Assembly (NCBI GenBank): GCA_025361735.1
Contig: JANYKD010000272.1
Location: forward strand, 1-45,290
Length of the DNA: 45,290 nucleotides
Direction: 5' to 3'
DNA from: Phycisphaerales bacterium
GTDB taxonomy: Bacteria; Planctomycetota; Phycisphaerae; Tepidisphaerales; Tepidisphaeraceae
The notes under the pieces were generated by a model. The model saw only the letters and a program-made list of their open reading frames with translations. It was not told the origin of the DNA and did no database searches. This document shows positions 1 through 9,715 of the stretch, in pieces (the first letter of the stretch is position 1; each line of letters begins with the position of its first letter). Both the position numbers and the translations under genes were made by a program.

Positions 1-124
1 GGTGTCATAGGACGACGCTCACACATTGCGCTAACGTGCCTTATCCAGCATTGTTCTTTGTGATGTATTCCGCGATGCTCTTGCGATTCCACACTCTCTC
101 TTTTTCGATTACCTTCCCCGCTCG

Positions 125-1156
125 ATGATATCGGTACTCCATCTTCTTCCCGTCGGCGCGGACTTCCAGACCGCGCGCAGCGTGGAACTGCTGGCCGGGC
201 ATCTTGGTGCGGAATATCGGGTGCAAGTCCGCACAATTGGCCGGACGGGCACGTATCGCGACGAAATCGCCGCAGGGTTCGCGCTGCGCCGCTCGCGGGA
301 ATTTGATGTCGTTCACGCCTGGGGCATCGGGGCGTTCGCGACGGCGGTACTGACCTCTCGTGCGAGCATCGTGTTTTCTCCGACGGACCCGCTCACCAGC
401 GGGCACATCCGCTGGTTACGGGCTGCGTCGAGCTATCGTCAGTTCAACTGCGTGGTGCCGTCGGCCACGCTCAATCGTTCGCTTGTCGAGCGCGGCATCG
501 CACCGGAACGGGTTCACCTGATCCGACCAGGCGTCGAGTTCTCACGCGTCAAACGCCGGCGCAACAACGAATTGCGAGCCAGCCTGGACCTGGCGCCGGA
601 CGATTACGTGCTGCTGGCACCCGGCCAATCAACGCGCGGGGCCGGTCACGTGGATGCACTGTGGGCCGCGGCCATCCTCCACCACCTCGACCCGCACTAC
701 AAGCTTTTGCTCTGGGGGCAGGGTCCGGACCTGGACCGTGTCACTCGTTTCCGGCGTCACATCGTCAACGTCGACTGCCTGCGCGTCGCCCAGCCACTCC
801 TGGGACGCAGGCTCGATTTCGAGGACCTGCTTCCGGCGACCGACATGGTGCTGATCTCAGCGGCGGGGCTGACGCAGACGCTGCCCGTGGCGATTGCCAT
901 GGCGGCCGCGCTGCCCATTGTGGCGGCGGTCACCTATAGCGTCAGCGAACTTCTCGAGGACCACCACACCGCACTGATGGTGGCGCCCGGATCGCCGAGA
1001 GCGATGGCCCAGCGGTTACTCGAACTCAGGGAAGACTCCCACCTGCAATGGCAACTGGCCGACCGAGCCCGGGCCGAGGCGTTTGACTTCTATGCGCTGA
1101 CGCGATTCGTCGACGAGCACCGGACGCTGTATACGCAACTCACGTGCGGGTCTTGA
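125..1156 (+). CDS. GT4-like glycosyltransferase with a degenerate donor site
   Basis: A 343-aa protein with the two-domain layout of group 1 glycosyltransferases. The N-terminus (MISVLHLLPVGADFQTARSV) is the usual first strand and helix, and a GPDLDR-like turn near residue 200 opens the donor half. The C-terminal half has LPIVAAVTYSVSELL near 263-277, which matches the sugar-nucleotide site. The first Glu of the family's E-x7-E motif appears to be missing: the expected stretch reads GLTQTLPVAIAMA. Activity may therefore be altered or lost. It probably acts at the cytoplasmic membrane in polysaccharide assembly, because the convergent neighbour is UDP-glucose dehydrogenase, whose end it overlaps by 17 bp. 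No good Shine-Dalgarno sequence precedes the ATG. The GT4-like fold is fairly sure; the sugar transferred is unknown. Confidence 0.8.
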   Translation: MISVLHLLPVGADFQTARSVELLAGHLGAEYRVQVRTIGRTGTYRDEIAAGFALRRSREFDVVHAWGIGAFATAVLTSRASIVFSPTDPLTSGHIRWLRAASSYRQFNCVVPSATLNRSLVERGIAPERVHLIRPGVEFSRVKRRRNNELRASLDLAPDDYVLLAPGQSTRGAGHVDALWAAAILHHLDPHYKLLLWGQGPDLDRVTRFRRHIVNVDCLRVAQPLLGRRLDFEDLLPATDMVLISAAGLTQTLPVAIAMAAALPIVAAVTYSVSELLEDHHTALMVAPGSPRAMAQRLLELREDSHLQWQLADRARAEAFDFYALTRFVDEHRTLYTQLTCGS

Positions 1157-2492
1157 GCCGCAGCTTCGCCTCCACAGCAGGGCGGCCGATCGGGTAATAC
1201 TGAAAGCCGTTCTCGCGCATAACGTCGCGGTGCAGGCAATTGAGGCCGTCGAAGATCAGCGGCTGGTTCATGGTGGCCGCGATCTTGCGGAAGGGCAGCG
1301 TGCTGTATTGCGGCCAGTCGGTAAGCAACGCCACGGCATCAGCACCGGTGGCGGCGGAAACGGGGTCGGGCATCCACTCGACCTTGTCCTTGAAGACCTG
1401 CTTCATATTCTCCATGGCCTTGGGATCGGTGGCGCGCACATGGGCGCCCTTGTCGAGCAGATACTGGATGACGTCCAGGGCCGCGGCTTCGCGGATGTCG
1501 TCGGTGTCGGCCTTGAACGCCAGGCCCCAGACGGCGATGGTGGCACCCTCAATGGGGCGGCCGAGTTTGGCGACGATCTTCTCGGCGAAGCGCCGCTTCT
1601 GGCTCTTGTTGGTGGCCTGGATGGCGTGGACGAAAAGGCTCTCGTGGCCTGCCGTGCGGGAGATGTGCTCCATGGCCGCCACGTCCTTGGGGAAGCAGGA
1701 GCCGCCGTAGCCGCATCCGGCACGGAGGAAGTGCGGGCCGATGCGGACGTCGGTGCCGATGCCCTTGCGGATGTCCTCGATGTCAGCGTTGTAGTGTTCG
1801 CAGAGGATGGTCATCTCGTTCATGAACGAAATGCGGGCGGCAAGCATGGAGTTCGCGGCGTACTTGGTCAGTTCGGCCGACTCCCAGTTCATGGTAAGGA
1901 AGTTCTCCTCGCGGCGGATGATGGGGTCGTAGAGACGGCGCATGATGCGGAAGGCCTCGGGCGATTCGCCGCCGATGACGATGCGATCGGGTTCGAGAAA
2001 ATCCTTGACGGCCGAGCCTTCGCGCAGGAACTCGGGGTTGGAAACCACCTGCACGTAGGCGCGGGTCTGCTCGCGGAGGAAGTTATAGAGACGGCGGTTG
2101 GTGCCGGCGGGCACGGTTGACTTGACGACGACGGTGATCATGTAGTCGCCGTTCTTGTCGGCCAGGGCGTCGCAGAGTTCCTTGCCGGCGCCTTCGAGAA
2201 AGGACATGTCAACGGTGCCGTCGTCCTTCGGAGGCGTGCCGACGGCGAGATAGACGACCTCGGCGTCCCTGACGGCCTGTTTGATGTTGTCCGTGAACTG
2301 CAGCGAGCCGGAAGCGAAGTGCTCGCGCATCAGATCCTGCAGGGCGGGCTCGAAGAACGGGGGGAGGCCCTCTTTGAGCGCGCGAAGTTTCTTCTGATCC
2401 TTTTCGACACCACGGACGGAATGCCCGATGGAGGCCAGACAGGTCGCGGTGACCAGACCCACGTAACCACAGCCGATAACTGCAACGTCCAT
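1140..2492 (-). CDS. ugd: UDP-glucose 6-dehydrogenase
   Basis: A 450-aa cytosolic enzyme that oxidises UDP-glucose to UDP-glucuronate with two NAD+. The Rossmann motif GCGYVG lies at residues 7-12. The centre has KSTVPAGT (124-131) and NPEFLREG (152-159). ELTKYAANS carries the catalytic Lys210, and GYGGSCFPKD (261-270) holds the nucleophile Cys266 and Asp270. Length is normal for the family. GDP-mannose dehydrogenase is a relative, but the overall pattern fits the UDP-glucose enzyme better. It is the last gene of a minus-strand run that includes a nucleotide-sugar epimerase/dehydratase and a WecA-like transferase, which points to uronic-acid-containing surface polysaccharide. Its 3' end overlaps the convergent glycosyltransferase gene. 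Confidence 0.93.
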   Translation of the reverse strand: MDVAVIGCGYVGLVTATCLASIGHSVRGVEKDQKKLRALKEGLPPFFEPALQDLMREHFASGSLQFTDNIKQAVRDAEVVYLAVGTPPKDDGTVDMSFLEGAGKELCDALADKNGDYMITVVVKSTVPAGTNRRLYNFLREQTRAYVQVVSNPEFLREGSAVKDFLEPDRIVIGGESPEAFRIMRRLYDPIIRREENFLTMNWESAELTKYAANSMLAARISFMNEMTILCEHYNADIEDIRKGIGTDVRIGPHFLRAGCGYGGSCFPKDVAAMEHISRTAGHESLFVHAIQATNKSQKRRFAEKIVAKLGRPIEGATIAVWGLAFKADTDDIREAAALDVIQYLLDKGAHVRATDPKAMENMKQVFKDKVEWMPDPVSAATGADAVALLTDWPQYSTLPFRKIAATMNQPLIFDGLNCLHRDVMRENGFQYYPIGRPAVEAKLRLKTRT

Positions 2493-2569
2493 ACGCTCAC
2501 CATTGGTTTGCCAGTTTCGTGATGACTCTTCTCATGTCATCAGCAGACTTTCGCGTTCGCTTGCGAGAC

Positions 2570-3976
2570 TCAGGCCGGCCCGTCGCCGGTTGGCGATTGA
2601 GATGCGATGCTGATGACCGATCCGGGTTCGACCCGGCCGGACATGGCATCCTCGTCTCCCGCGCCCAGGGGCTTACGCGTCACCGCCTGCACCTGTTCGT
2701 GGACCATTCCCATCTTGTAGGCCGCCACGATGATCGATCCGAAGACGACCAGGTAGATGGCCACCGCATAGCGGGTGCGGATGTAGACAATGGCCGCCCC
2801 GAGCAGCACGAACAGGATGGCCAGCCCGTAGGAAATGAGCACGGTCTGTTTTACGGTGAATCCGCGAGCCACAAGTTGATGATGAATGTGGAACTTATCG
2901 GGGGAAAAGAGCGGCCGGCCATTGACCCAGCGCCGCACGAAGGCCAGTGCGGTGTCGAGAATCGGCAGCGAGAACATGACCAGGGCGGCCAGGAGCCACT
3001 TGGCGTGTCCTTCCGATGCGAAGAGCACCATGAGCGTGGCGCAGCAGAAGCCGAGGAACATCGATCCCGTGTCGCCCATGAAGATGGATGCCGGATTGAA
3101 ATTGAAGGGCACGAAGGCCAATACGCCGCCCATCAGCGCCAGGCCAAGCACGACGCGCAGGGCGTCCATGTTGGCATTGAGCGGCGACGACTCGGTAGCC
3201 AGGTGAACGGCCAGAAACAGGAAGCCGGACGCCGTCACCGCCATCACGCCGCCGCACAGACCGTCCAGGCCATCCATGAGGTTTGTGGCGTTGCAGCACC
3301 CCACGACCAGGACCACGACGAAGATGGTGCTCGCCAACTGCACGAGCGGGTGCGACTGAAGGGCGGACATGTCGGCCACGTGCGGCCAACCAAGATAATT
3401 GTGCGTCCGCACCAGTACCGGCTCCATGAAGAGCCACGCAGAACGCGAGCCGATGCCGGTCACGAGCAGGCACGAAGCCGCGAAGATCTGGCCCATGATC
3501 TTCTTCCAGGGCGACATGTGCAGGACGTCATCCCAGAGGCCAAGCAAGACGATGGCGCAGGCAGCGACGACAATCGAGAAATTGACCACCAGGTAATTGG
3601 GCAGCCCCGGTTCCCGCCGGTGCATCAACAGGAACTGGCTCATCGTCAGCCCGGCGAGCCATCCGAGGAACACCGCGACCCCGCCGAGATAGGCCACGGG
3701 ACGCGAGTGCATCTTCCGCGCACCATCGGGCTCGTCCACAATCCAGTAGTGGACGGCAATCTTCCGCATTACGGGAGTGAAGACGAAGGAAACAATATAG
3801 GCGGCATAGAAAACGAAGACGTAAGGAGACAACACGTCGTCCGCTGACAACCTCAACACTGGCCCGAGTTCATTTGCACCCAGCAACCACATAGAGCGCT
3901 CGTCATGTCGATGGACCAAATACCGGAAGTCGGTCTTCGCCGACCCGCGCCACTTCGCGCGTGAGCCCTGCCACAT
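2570..3976 (-). CDS. WecA/TagO-type undecaprenyl-phosphate sugar-1-phosphate transferase
   Basis: A polytopic membrane protein (468 aa from the first start) of the MraY/WecA superfamily. It transfers a sugar-1-phosphate, usually GlcNAc or GalNAc, from a UDP-sugar to undecaprenyl phosphate and so begins polysaccharide or O-antigen repeat synthesis. Visible motifs are DEPDGARKMHSRPVAYLGG (early cytoplasmic loop), NATNLMDGLDGL (metal and substrate Asp residues), FNFNPASIFMGDTGSMFLG and HIHHQLVARG (late His loop). HIHH places it with WecA/TagO rather than MraY. About ten hydrophobic segments are present. The start is uncertain: residues 1-28 are polar and unlike the family, so the Met at 3892 may be the true start. 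The C-terminal 40 residues are a polar tail. It lies between ugd and an epimerase gene on the same strand. Confidence 0.87.
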   Translation of the reverse strand: MWQGSRAKWRGSAKTDFRYLVHRHDERSMWLLGANELGPVLRLSADDVLSPYVFVFYAAYIVSFVFTPVMRKIAVHYWIVDEPDGARKMHSRPVAYLGGVAVFLGWLAGLTMSQFLLMHRREPGLPNYLVVNFSIVVAACAIVLLGLWDDVLHMSPWKKIMGQIFAASCLLVTGIGSRSAWLFMEPVLVRTHNYLGWPHVADMSALQSHPLVQLASTIFVVVLVVGCCNATNLMDGLDGLCGGVMAVTASGFLFLAVHLATESSPLNANMDALRVVLGLALMGGVLAFVPFNFNPASIFMGDTGSMFLGFCCATLMVLFASEGHAKWLLAALVMFSLPILDTALAFVRRWVNGRPLFSPDKFHIHHQLVARGFTVKQTVLISYGLAILFVLLGAAIVYIRTRYAVAIYLVVFGSIIVAAYKMGMVHEQVQAVTRKPLGAGDEDAMSGRVEPGSVISIASQSPTGDGPA

Positions 3977-4083
3977 CGTACCGCAATTCTACTTTCGACC
4001 CACTCGCCGACCTACTCCAGTTTACACCGGCAGGATTGTCGATGGTATCATCACTTTCGCACACCCAACGTCCGATAACAACA

Positions 4084-5055
4084 CTAGGTCGCCCGACGAT
4101 ACTCGTCTACCACACTCTGGATGATTTGGTCGAGGCTGTAGCTGGCCTGAAAGCCGATCTGCCGGCGAATTCGCGACAGGTCCGGCACGCGCCGCGGCAG
4201 GTCGTCGAACGCCAGACCATAGGCCTGCTCATAAGGAATATGCCGGATCTCACTGCGGGAGCCGGCGAGGCCGATAACCCGGGCGGCAAGATCGTTGATG
4301 GACACCTCTTCGCCGCCGCCGACATTGAACACGGTGCCCACGGCGGCCGGCGTTTCCATGAGCCGGACCAGCACGTCGACCACATCGCTGACATGGCAGA
4401 AGCACCGGGTCTGGTTGCCGTCGCCGTAAACTTCGAGCGGCCTGCCTGCCAGGGCGGCCTCGACGAAGCGCGGCAGGACCATGCCGTACATGCCCACCTG
4501 ACGCGGCCCGACGGTGTTGAACAGCCGCACCAGCACGACCGGCAGGCCAAACTGCTTGTGATAGGCCAGGCCGAGGAATTCGTCGATTCCCTTGCTGTAG
4601 GCGTAGCACCAGCGAGAGAACTGGGTGGCACCCATGATGACGTCGTCTTCCTCCTTGAACGGTACGCGCATGCCCTTGCCGTAGACCTCGGAACTGGAGG
4701 TCACCAACACCGGCCGGCCAAAGCGATGGGCCGCCTCCAGTACGACTTCCGTACCGTGGATGGTGGTGCGGATGGTGCGAACGGGTTCTTCGGCAACGAG
4801 TTTCACGCCCACGGCGGCCGCGAGATGGAAGATGGCGTCGGTGGAACTGGCCAGCAGGTTTACCGTGGCTTGGTTCTCGACCGAGTCGCGGACGAACTGC
4901 AAACGCGGGTTGGAACGGAGGGATGCAAGGTTGTCGATCCGGCCGGTGGACAGGTCATCCAGGACAGTAACCTGGTGGCCGTCGGCCAGCAGCCGCCCGG
5001 CCAGGTGCGACCCGATGAATCCCGCGCCGCCCGTGATGAGATAACGTTTGGACAT
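4084..5055 (-). CDS. NAD-dependent nucleotide-sugar epimerase/dehydratase (extended SDR)
   Basis: A 323-aa extended short-chain dehydrogenase/reductase. The dinucleotide motif GGAGFIG is at residues 9-15, TSSSEVYG near 119-126 provides the catalytic Ser/Thr, and YAYSK (151-155) is the YxxxK pair. NTVGPRQ and the GDGNQTRCFCHVSDVV segment are typical of UDP-glucose 4-epimerases, UDP-glucuronate decarboxylases and related enzymes. The substrate cannot be fixed from sequence. With ugd in the same run, UDP-glucuronate or its relatives are likely. The start was placed at the Met directly before KRYLITGG. An in-frame start at 5109 would add 18 unlikely residues and overlap the upstream gene. Confidence 0.87.
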   Translation of the reverse strand: MSKRYLITGGAGFIGSHLAGRLLADGHQVTVLDDLSTGRIDNLASLRSNPRLQFVRDSVENQATVNLLASSTDAIFHLAAAVGVKLVAEEPVRTIRTTIHGTEVVLEAAHRFGRPVLVTSSSEVYGKGMRVPFKEEDDVIMGATQFSRWCYAYSKGIDEFLGLAYHKQFGLPVVLVRLFNTVGPRQVGMYGMVLPRFVEAALAGRPLEVYGDGNQTRCFCHVSDVVDVLVRLMETPAAVGTVFNVGGGEEVSINDLAARVIGLAGSRSEIRHIPYEQAYGLAFDDLPRRVPDLSRIRRQIGFQASYSLDQIIQSVVDEYRRAT

Positions 5056-5105
5056 TGAACAAAGCATATCGCGCCAGGGGGATTGGAGGAATCCAGCGCG
5101 GCGGC

Positions 5106-8100
5106 TCATTTCTTCTCATCCTTGTATGCACCGGACTTGATTCGGTCGCCTTTCTTGTACTCCTCCCAGGAGCTGCGCTTGCCTTTCTTATCGTAGTAGA
5201 CCCACAGACCCTCCTTCTTGCCGTCGAGGTAGGCGCCGGTTTCTTCAAAGCTGCCATCCTCATGGTGCAGTTCATACTTGCCGGAAGGCACGCCGTCCTT
5301 GTACTCGTTCTTCGAGGACACCTTGCCGTTGCCGTGATAATTGATGCAGGAGCCGTGCAGCTTCCCGTTGCTGTAATTCATCTCGGTCAGGAGCTGATTA
5401 TCCTTGCTGCGGGTGATCCACGGGCCGTCTTTCTCGCCGTCCACGTACTTGCCTTGGGCAGTCACGACGCCGTTCTCGGCGGCCTCGACATACGGGCCAT
5501 GCAGCTTGTCATTCACGTAGTTCTTCTTTTCCTGCAGCGCTCCGTTCTCGTAGTTCTTGATCCATTCACCGGTGGCAAGGCCCTCGATATTGTGGGTGAC
5601 TTCCTTGAGCTTGTCGTTGTCCCAGTATTCCCATTTCTTCTGCTCGATGACTTTGCCCTTGTCGTCGTAAGTCACATCGGCCGTGGGATTGCCTTTCTCG
5701 TTGGCGTATTCCCATTTGCCCACCAGGACGGCGTCCCGGGTCTGGCCGCGTTCGGCGGGCTTGCCGCCTTTGTAATTCCGTTCCCACGGGCCGTTGCGAC
5801 AGCTCTCGATGTTGTCGCGGGTAATCAGCGCGCCCACGCCGGCGTTGCGGAAACTGCTGCTGATACGCGGCGAGCCATCCTTCCATTTCGCGATATAGGT
5901 TCCCTCTTTGCGGCCGGCGGCGCCACTCTGATTCTGGTACGTGCTACGTTCCATCACCGCCGCGCCCTCGCCCCAGTACGTGGTCTGCGAGATGATCTGC
6001 TCCTCGCCGTCGTACTCCATTTCCCAGTTCTTGGAGCCGTCAGGGTAGTTGCAGAGGTGCTTCACCTGCTTGTCCATGCTGAACGTTGTCTCCGCTGACA
6101 ACCAGCGTTTCTCCGCACCGGTTGCGTCGCCGCCGGTGTCATAACTCGTCATGACCCCATCCTTGTAGCCGTACTTGTACTGTGTGATCCGCTTCTCGCG
6201 GCCCTTGGAGTCATATTCCGTGAATTTCCCGTGATAGACCTTGCTGCCGTCAACCTTCACCGGAACGCTGGGCTTGTACTTCGGATTCTTGAAGGCGGCC
6301 GCCTCGTAGTAGGTATATCGCGTCCAGATGCGTCCATCTTCGTCCTTGCCCACATATTCCAGCAACGTGGGGCCTTCCGTCTTCTCGGGCAGAATGACCG
6401 TCACATTGAAGCCGGTCTCGGCCAGCATCACGCCGCCGTCCGTCACGGCGGACACCTTGAAGCTCTGCTTCACCTGTTCATGCGGCTTGTAAGCCTTGCC
6501 GTCGGCCGGGGGCGACAGCGGCCCCTGGTCCACTTCAAACGCCACCGACGGCACATCGGGAGGCGCGTCGCCCGAGCAATGGAGAACGAACTGGAACCGT
6601 ATCGGCTCGTCGCCGTCGATCACGTCGGGCAGGGGTTGTCCCGCGAGTCTCACCTCAATGGTGTAGCCGGGTTTGCCGGATGCCGTGGGTATGAACGATT
6701 TCTGGACGGCCGTGGCTATCTGGTTCATGTCAGCGAAGTTGGCGGTCGCCTCGACGTCACGCCTGGCCTCGTTGCGCTCGATCTGCTGCGTTTGCCACAC
6801 GGCCGTTGTTCCCAGCAACAGGTCTTGTGTGAACCGCGCCACCAGCCCCTCTTCGATGACGTCCTTGCCATCCTGGATGTACTGCCGCACGCCGGACTCG
6901 GCCAGCACGCCCTGCACAATCGGGCGCGTGTGCAGCTCAAGCGCCTTGTAGTAATCCGCCATGGCCTGATTGAGTTCTTCCGGTGTTGGCTTGATCGCCT
7001 TGGACTCGCCAAACCAGGCCGGCTCCTGGCACGCCGCCTGGTTCTGAAGCAGACGGATGAGGCCATCGTGGTATTTGACCAGATGGGCGGCCTTCTTCTC
7101 GCCGATGGGCGTGGTGCGGTCGTCGTAGTCGCGCCCGGTGAACCTCTTGAAATAGCTCACGTACATTGCCGGCTGATTGATGACGATGCTGACCTTCTTC
7201 GTCTTCTCGTCGGTGTCCTTGGTGACATGGGCAGCATCGAGCACGCAGAAGCCCGAATCGCGTAGTTGTCCGGCCACCTTGCCCGCGGTGCCGTCGTTGA
7301 GCCGGCCGGCCTCGCCGGTGTACAGCGCGTCAATGAGATCCGAATTGAGGCGATTGATGGTGTAGCCGACGGTGATGTTGACCAGACCCTTCTCGATATC
7401 GAAGGCGATCTTGAATGTGCCGGCGGCGGGAACCAGGCGGGACAGCGCATCGAAGACGACATTCTTGCCCAGTTCGCAAAGATCCTTCTCGCTCTTAACC
7501 TCGGCGGCCTGGATGAGGAAACCAAGGGCCCAGTGGCCGCGGTTAACCAGGCTGATTCCGGCCGCTTTGCCGAGTTCAGCCTTGCCGCCGCCGTTCTGGT
7601 AGATCTCAATCAGGCTGATGATGTCCAGCGCCGTCGCCGGGCTGGCGATTTCGTGAACCATCTTGTTCAGGACATAGCTCTTGACGCCCACTTCGCGAAC
7701 GTGGGCGCGGAAGCCCGCCAGATCGGTCGGCGGAAAGGCCTCCTCGATATGTTCGTAGAACCGCGATTTCAGTTCCGCGTAACCCTCGCCCAGGGGCGAT
7801 GCCTTACGGGACTTGGTCGATGCGACGTACTCGTCGGCCGAGGTTTTGCTGGCCTTGTCGATCACGGCTTCGCCAGCGCCGGGAACTCCCGTGAGCTGCT
7901 GCAACTGCTTTCGGTATCCCTTGAGCTTTTCCGCGGCCAGCGCGCGGCGGACGGGGTCCTTGGCGGTGTCAAGCTGCACGGCGGCCTCGGCGTGATCGAT
8001 GGCCAGTTCCAGGATGGGCCGGGTGCGGTCGTTGGCGGAGTCGAGCATCTGCTGAAGCGCGTCCCGGCCGGGTTTGGTTCCCTTGTTGTTGTACTCCGGC

Positions 8101-9689
8101 AGATCGAGTTGCCTGACCTGCTGGACGATGCACATCAGGTTCTCCATGGCCGCAACGGAGCAGCACTTCTTGTAGTTGCTGTCGGCTTCCATCGCGAACT
8201 TCGCCCGCTCGGTGGCGTTCATCAGATCCCAGTTCTGGCCCGCCTTGCCGGCAACTTCGGCCAGGAACCTTGGGTCGAAAGGCGGTGGCGTGAGCATTTC
8301 CTGGGCCGCCGCGCTGGCGGTGACCGCTGCGGCCTTGCGCATGAAGATCATGGCGACCTCGGCATGCTCCTGCACTTCGGCGGTTTCCATCGGACGCTTC
8401 TTCTGTTTGCCCTCGGCGTCGAATTCGGCGCCAATGAGCGACCAAGATCCGGACTTCTCCGGCGTCGCCTTCCCGATAAACGTGAGGTAGGCGACATCGA
8501 TCGACTTTGACATCCTCTCCAGAATCTTCTGCTCGCCTGGGGTGTCGCCATACCCGCGCGGGAAGAGGCTCTTGAGCACGACCATGCGGTCGGCGGGCAT
8601 CAGCTCCGGCCAGTTCTTCATGCCGTGGTATTCGCACAGAGCCTCGATCGTACGCCCGGCATATTTCAGTGCGCCCTTGCTCAGATCGTGGTCGGGGCCC
8701 TGCTCGTGTCGGAAGGCCTGGAGATAGTGGTTGGTGATGTGGCTGGCGTTCTGGGCCCGGCGATAGCGCTGGCCGATGGCGCCGCTGAGCATGCCACGTA
8801 CTTCTTTCTGGCAGGCAGCGATCTTGCCTTCGTATTGCACCGGCTTGCCCGGTTCGCAGATGAACTCCTGCACCAGCGTCTGGCCGGGCTTGAAGGAAAG
8901 CGATCGCCGGCCCTGCACTTCCACCTCGAATCCGTAGCCGAAATACGCTTCGGGGTTCTTGGCCTGCGACTCGATTACGCGACGATAATTGGCCGCGAAG
9001 ATCTGCACGTCGGAGGCAAAACGGGCGTCGGGCAGATCGTTGTTGCCGCGGTGCATGGCGACTTCAATCTGCGGGAAGTTGATGCCGGCTTTGACGCCCA
9101 GCTTCGGGTCGATCTCGTACTTCAGCTTCGGCTCCATGGCCTCAGCTTCGGCGATAATGGCCTCGAAGAGATATTGCTCGCGGACCTCGTCGCCGCCGAA
9201 GATGGTGACGTCGACGTCGCGGGTGAAGTCGCCGGTGCCGCCCGAATTGACGGTGGTGGCTCTGGCCAGGGGAGTGAGCTTGTCCGCGGCCAGTCGCTGG
9301 TTGGCACGTTCGCAGGCGCGAGCCAGGAGAAACTTCACGAGGTCATGTCGGCCCACGTCCAGGTTGCGCGGAGCCTTCTTGACGGCGGCGCCGCCGTGCT
9401 CGATTTCGGCTCGCAGGCGGGTGCGGGTCATCTCCGGGTGGGTGGCGACCTTCAGCGCCCGCTGTGCGGCCGCGGTCATCGTCGCGGCATTATTCGCCTT
9501 CCAATTCTCCTGCCATTTCATCCCCTGCGTGCCGAACTCGCCGACCATTTCGCCGAGGATCAGCTTCTCGGGCTTGGGGAGTTTTGCCTCCTCCTCGGCG
9601 CGCAGCATCGGCGGGACGGAGAGCAGCGTCAGCAATGCAAGTAACAGGAAACGGCGGAGCCAACGTGAGACCGTGGTCGGTTGCGTCAT
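5106..9689 (-). CDS. Giant secreted protein with nucleotidyltransferase-like motif and YwqK/MORN-type repeats
   Basis: A 1527-aa protein. The start at 9689 is preceded by AGGAGG eight bases upstream, which decides against the in-frame Met ten codons earlier. Residues 1-31 form a signal peptide (RR, a leucine-rich core, then LRAEEE), so export is predicted. Near residue 150 the motif GGTGDFTRDVDVTIFGGD resembles the G-G/S...DxD signature of the nucleotidyltransferase superfamily, and EVAMHRGNND further on could supply a third acidic residue; this is my inference. A long, mostly helical middle part is unrecognised. From about residue 1149 to the end there are ten or more repeats of the YwqK/MORN_2 type (G.W..Y..G.L......Y..GK..G). 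The coiled-coil membrane protein gene ends 26 bp upstream, so the two are probably cotranscribed. Function unknown. Confidence 0.82.
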   Translation of the reverse strand: MTQPTTVSRWLRRFLLLALLTLLSVPPMLRAEEEAKLPKPEKLILGEMVGEFGTQGMKWQENWKANNAATMTAAAQRALKVATHPEMTRTRLRAEIEHGGAAVKKAPRNLDVGRHDLVKFLLARACERANQRLAADKLTPLARATTVNSGGTGDFTRDVDVTIFGGDEVREQYLFEAIIAEAEAMEPKLKYEIDPKLGVKAGINFPQIEVAMHRGNNDLPDARFASDVQIFAANYRRVIESQAKNPEAYFGYGFEVEVQGRRSLSFKPGQTLVQEFICEPGKPVQYEGKIAACQKEVRGMLSGAIGQRYRRAQNASHITNHYLQAFRHEQGPDHDLSKGALKYAGRTIEALCEYHGMKNWPELMPADRMVVLKSLFPRGYGDTPGEQKILERMSKSIDVAYLTFIGKATPEKSGSWSLIGAEFDAEGKQKKRPMETAEVQEHAEVAMIFMRKAAAVTASAAAQEMLTPPPFDPRFLAEVAGKAGQNWDLMNATERAKFAMEADSNYKKCCSVAAMENLMCIVQQVRQLDLPEYNNKGTKPGRDALQQMLDSANDRTRPILELAIDHAEAAVQLDTAKDPVRRALAAEKLKGYRKQLQQLTGVPGAGEAVIDKASKTSADEYVASTKSRKASPLGEGYAELKSRFYEHIEEAFPPTDLAGFRAHVREVGVKSYVLNKMVHEIASPATALDIISLIEIYQNGGGKAELGKAAGISLVNRGHWALGFLIQAAEVKSEKDLCELGKNVVFDALSRLVPAAGTFKIAFDIEKGLVNITVGYTINRLNSDLIDALYTGEAGRLNDGTAGKVAGQLRDSGFCVLDAAHVTKDTDEKTKKVSIVINQPAMYVSYFKRFTGRDYDDRTTPIGEKKAAHLVKYHDGLIRLLQNQAACQEPAWFGESKAIKPTPEELNQAMADYYKALELHTRPIVQGVLAESGVRQYIQDGKDVIEEGLVARFTQDLLLGTTAVWQTQQIERNEARRDVEATANFADMNQIATAVQKSFIPTASGKPGYTIEVRLAGQPLPDVIDGDEPIRFQFVLHCSGDAPPDVPSVAFEVDQGPLSPPADGKAYKPHEQVKQSFKVSAVTDGGVMLAETGFNVTVILPEKTEGPTLLEYVGKDEDGRIWTRYTYYEAAAFKNPKYKPSVPVKVDGSKVYHGKFTEYDSKGREKRITQYKYGYKDGVMTSYDTGGDATGAEKRWLSAETTFSMDKQVKHLCNYPDGSKNWEMEYDGEEQIISQTTYWGEGAAVMERSTYQNQSGAAGRKEGTYIAKWKDGSPRISSSFRNAGVGALITRDNIESCRNGPWERNYKGGKPAERGQTRDAVLVGKWEYANEKGNPTADVTYDDKGKVIEQKKWEYWDNDKLKEVTHNIEGLATGEWIKNYENGALQEKKNYVNDKLHGPYVEAAENGVVTAQGKYVDGEKDGPWITRSKDNQLLTEMNYSNGKLHGSCINYHGNGKVSSKNEYKDGVPSGKYELHHEDGSFEETGAYLDGKKEGLWVYYDKKGKRSSWEEYKKGDRIKSGAYKDEKK

Positions 9690-9715
9690 GATCGTGACCT
9701 CCTCTGGATACCTGT

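Noticed and set aside
41-406. A 121-codon minus-strand frame at the left edge whose last 40 residues look protein-like
   Set aside because: Most of it lies opposite the well-supported glycosyltransferase start and its N-terminal part reads as an antisense shadow. No start signal supports it.
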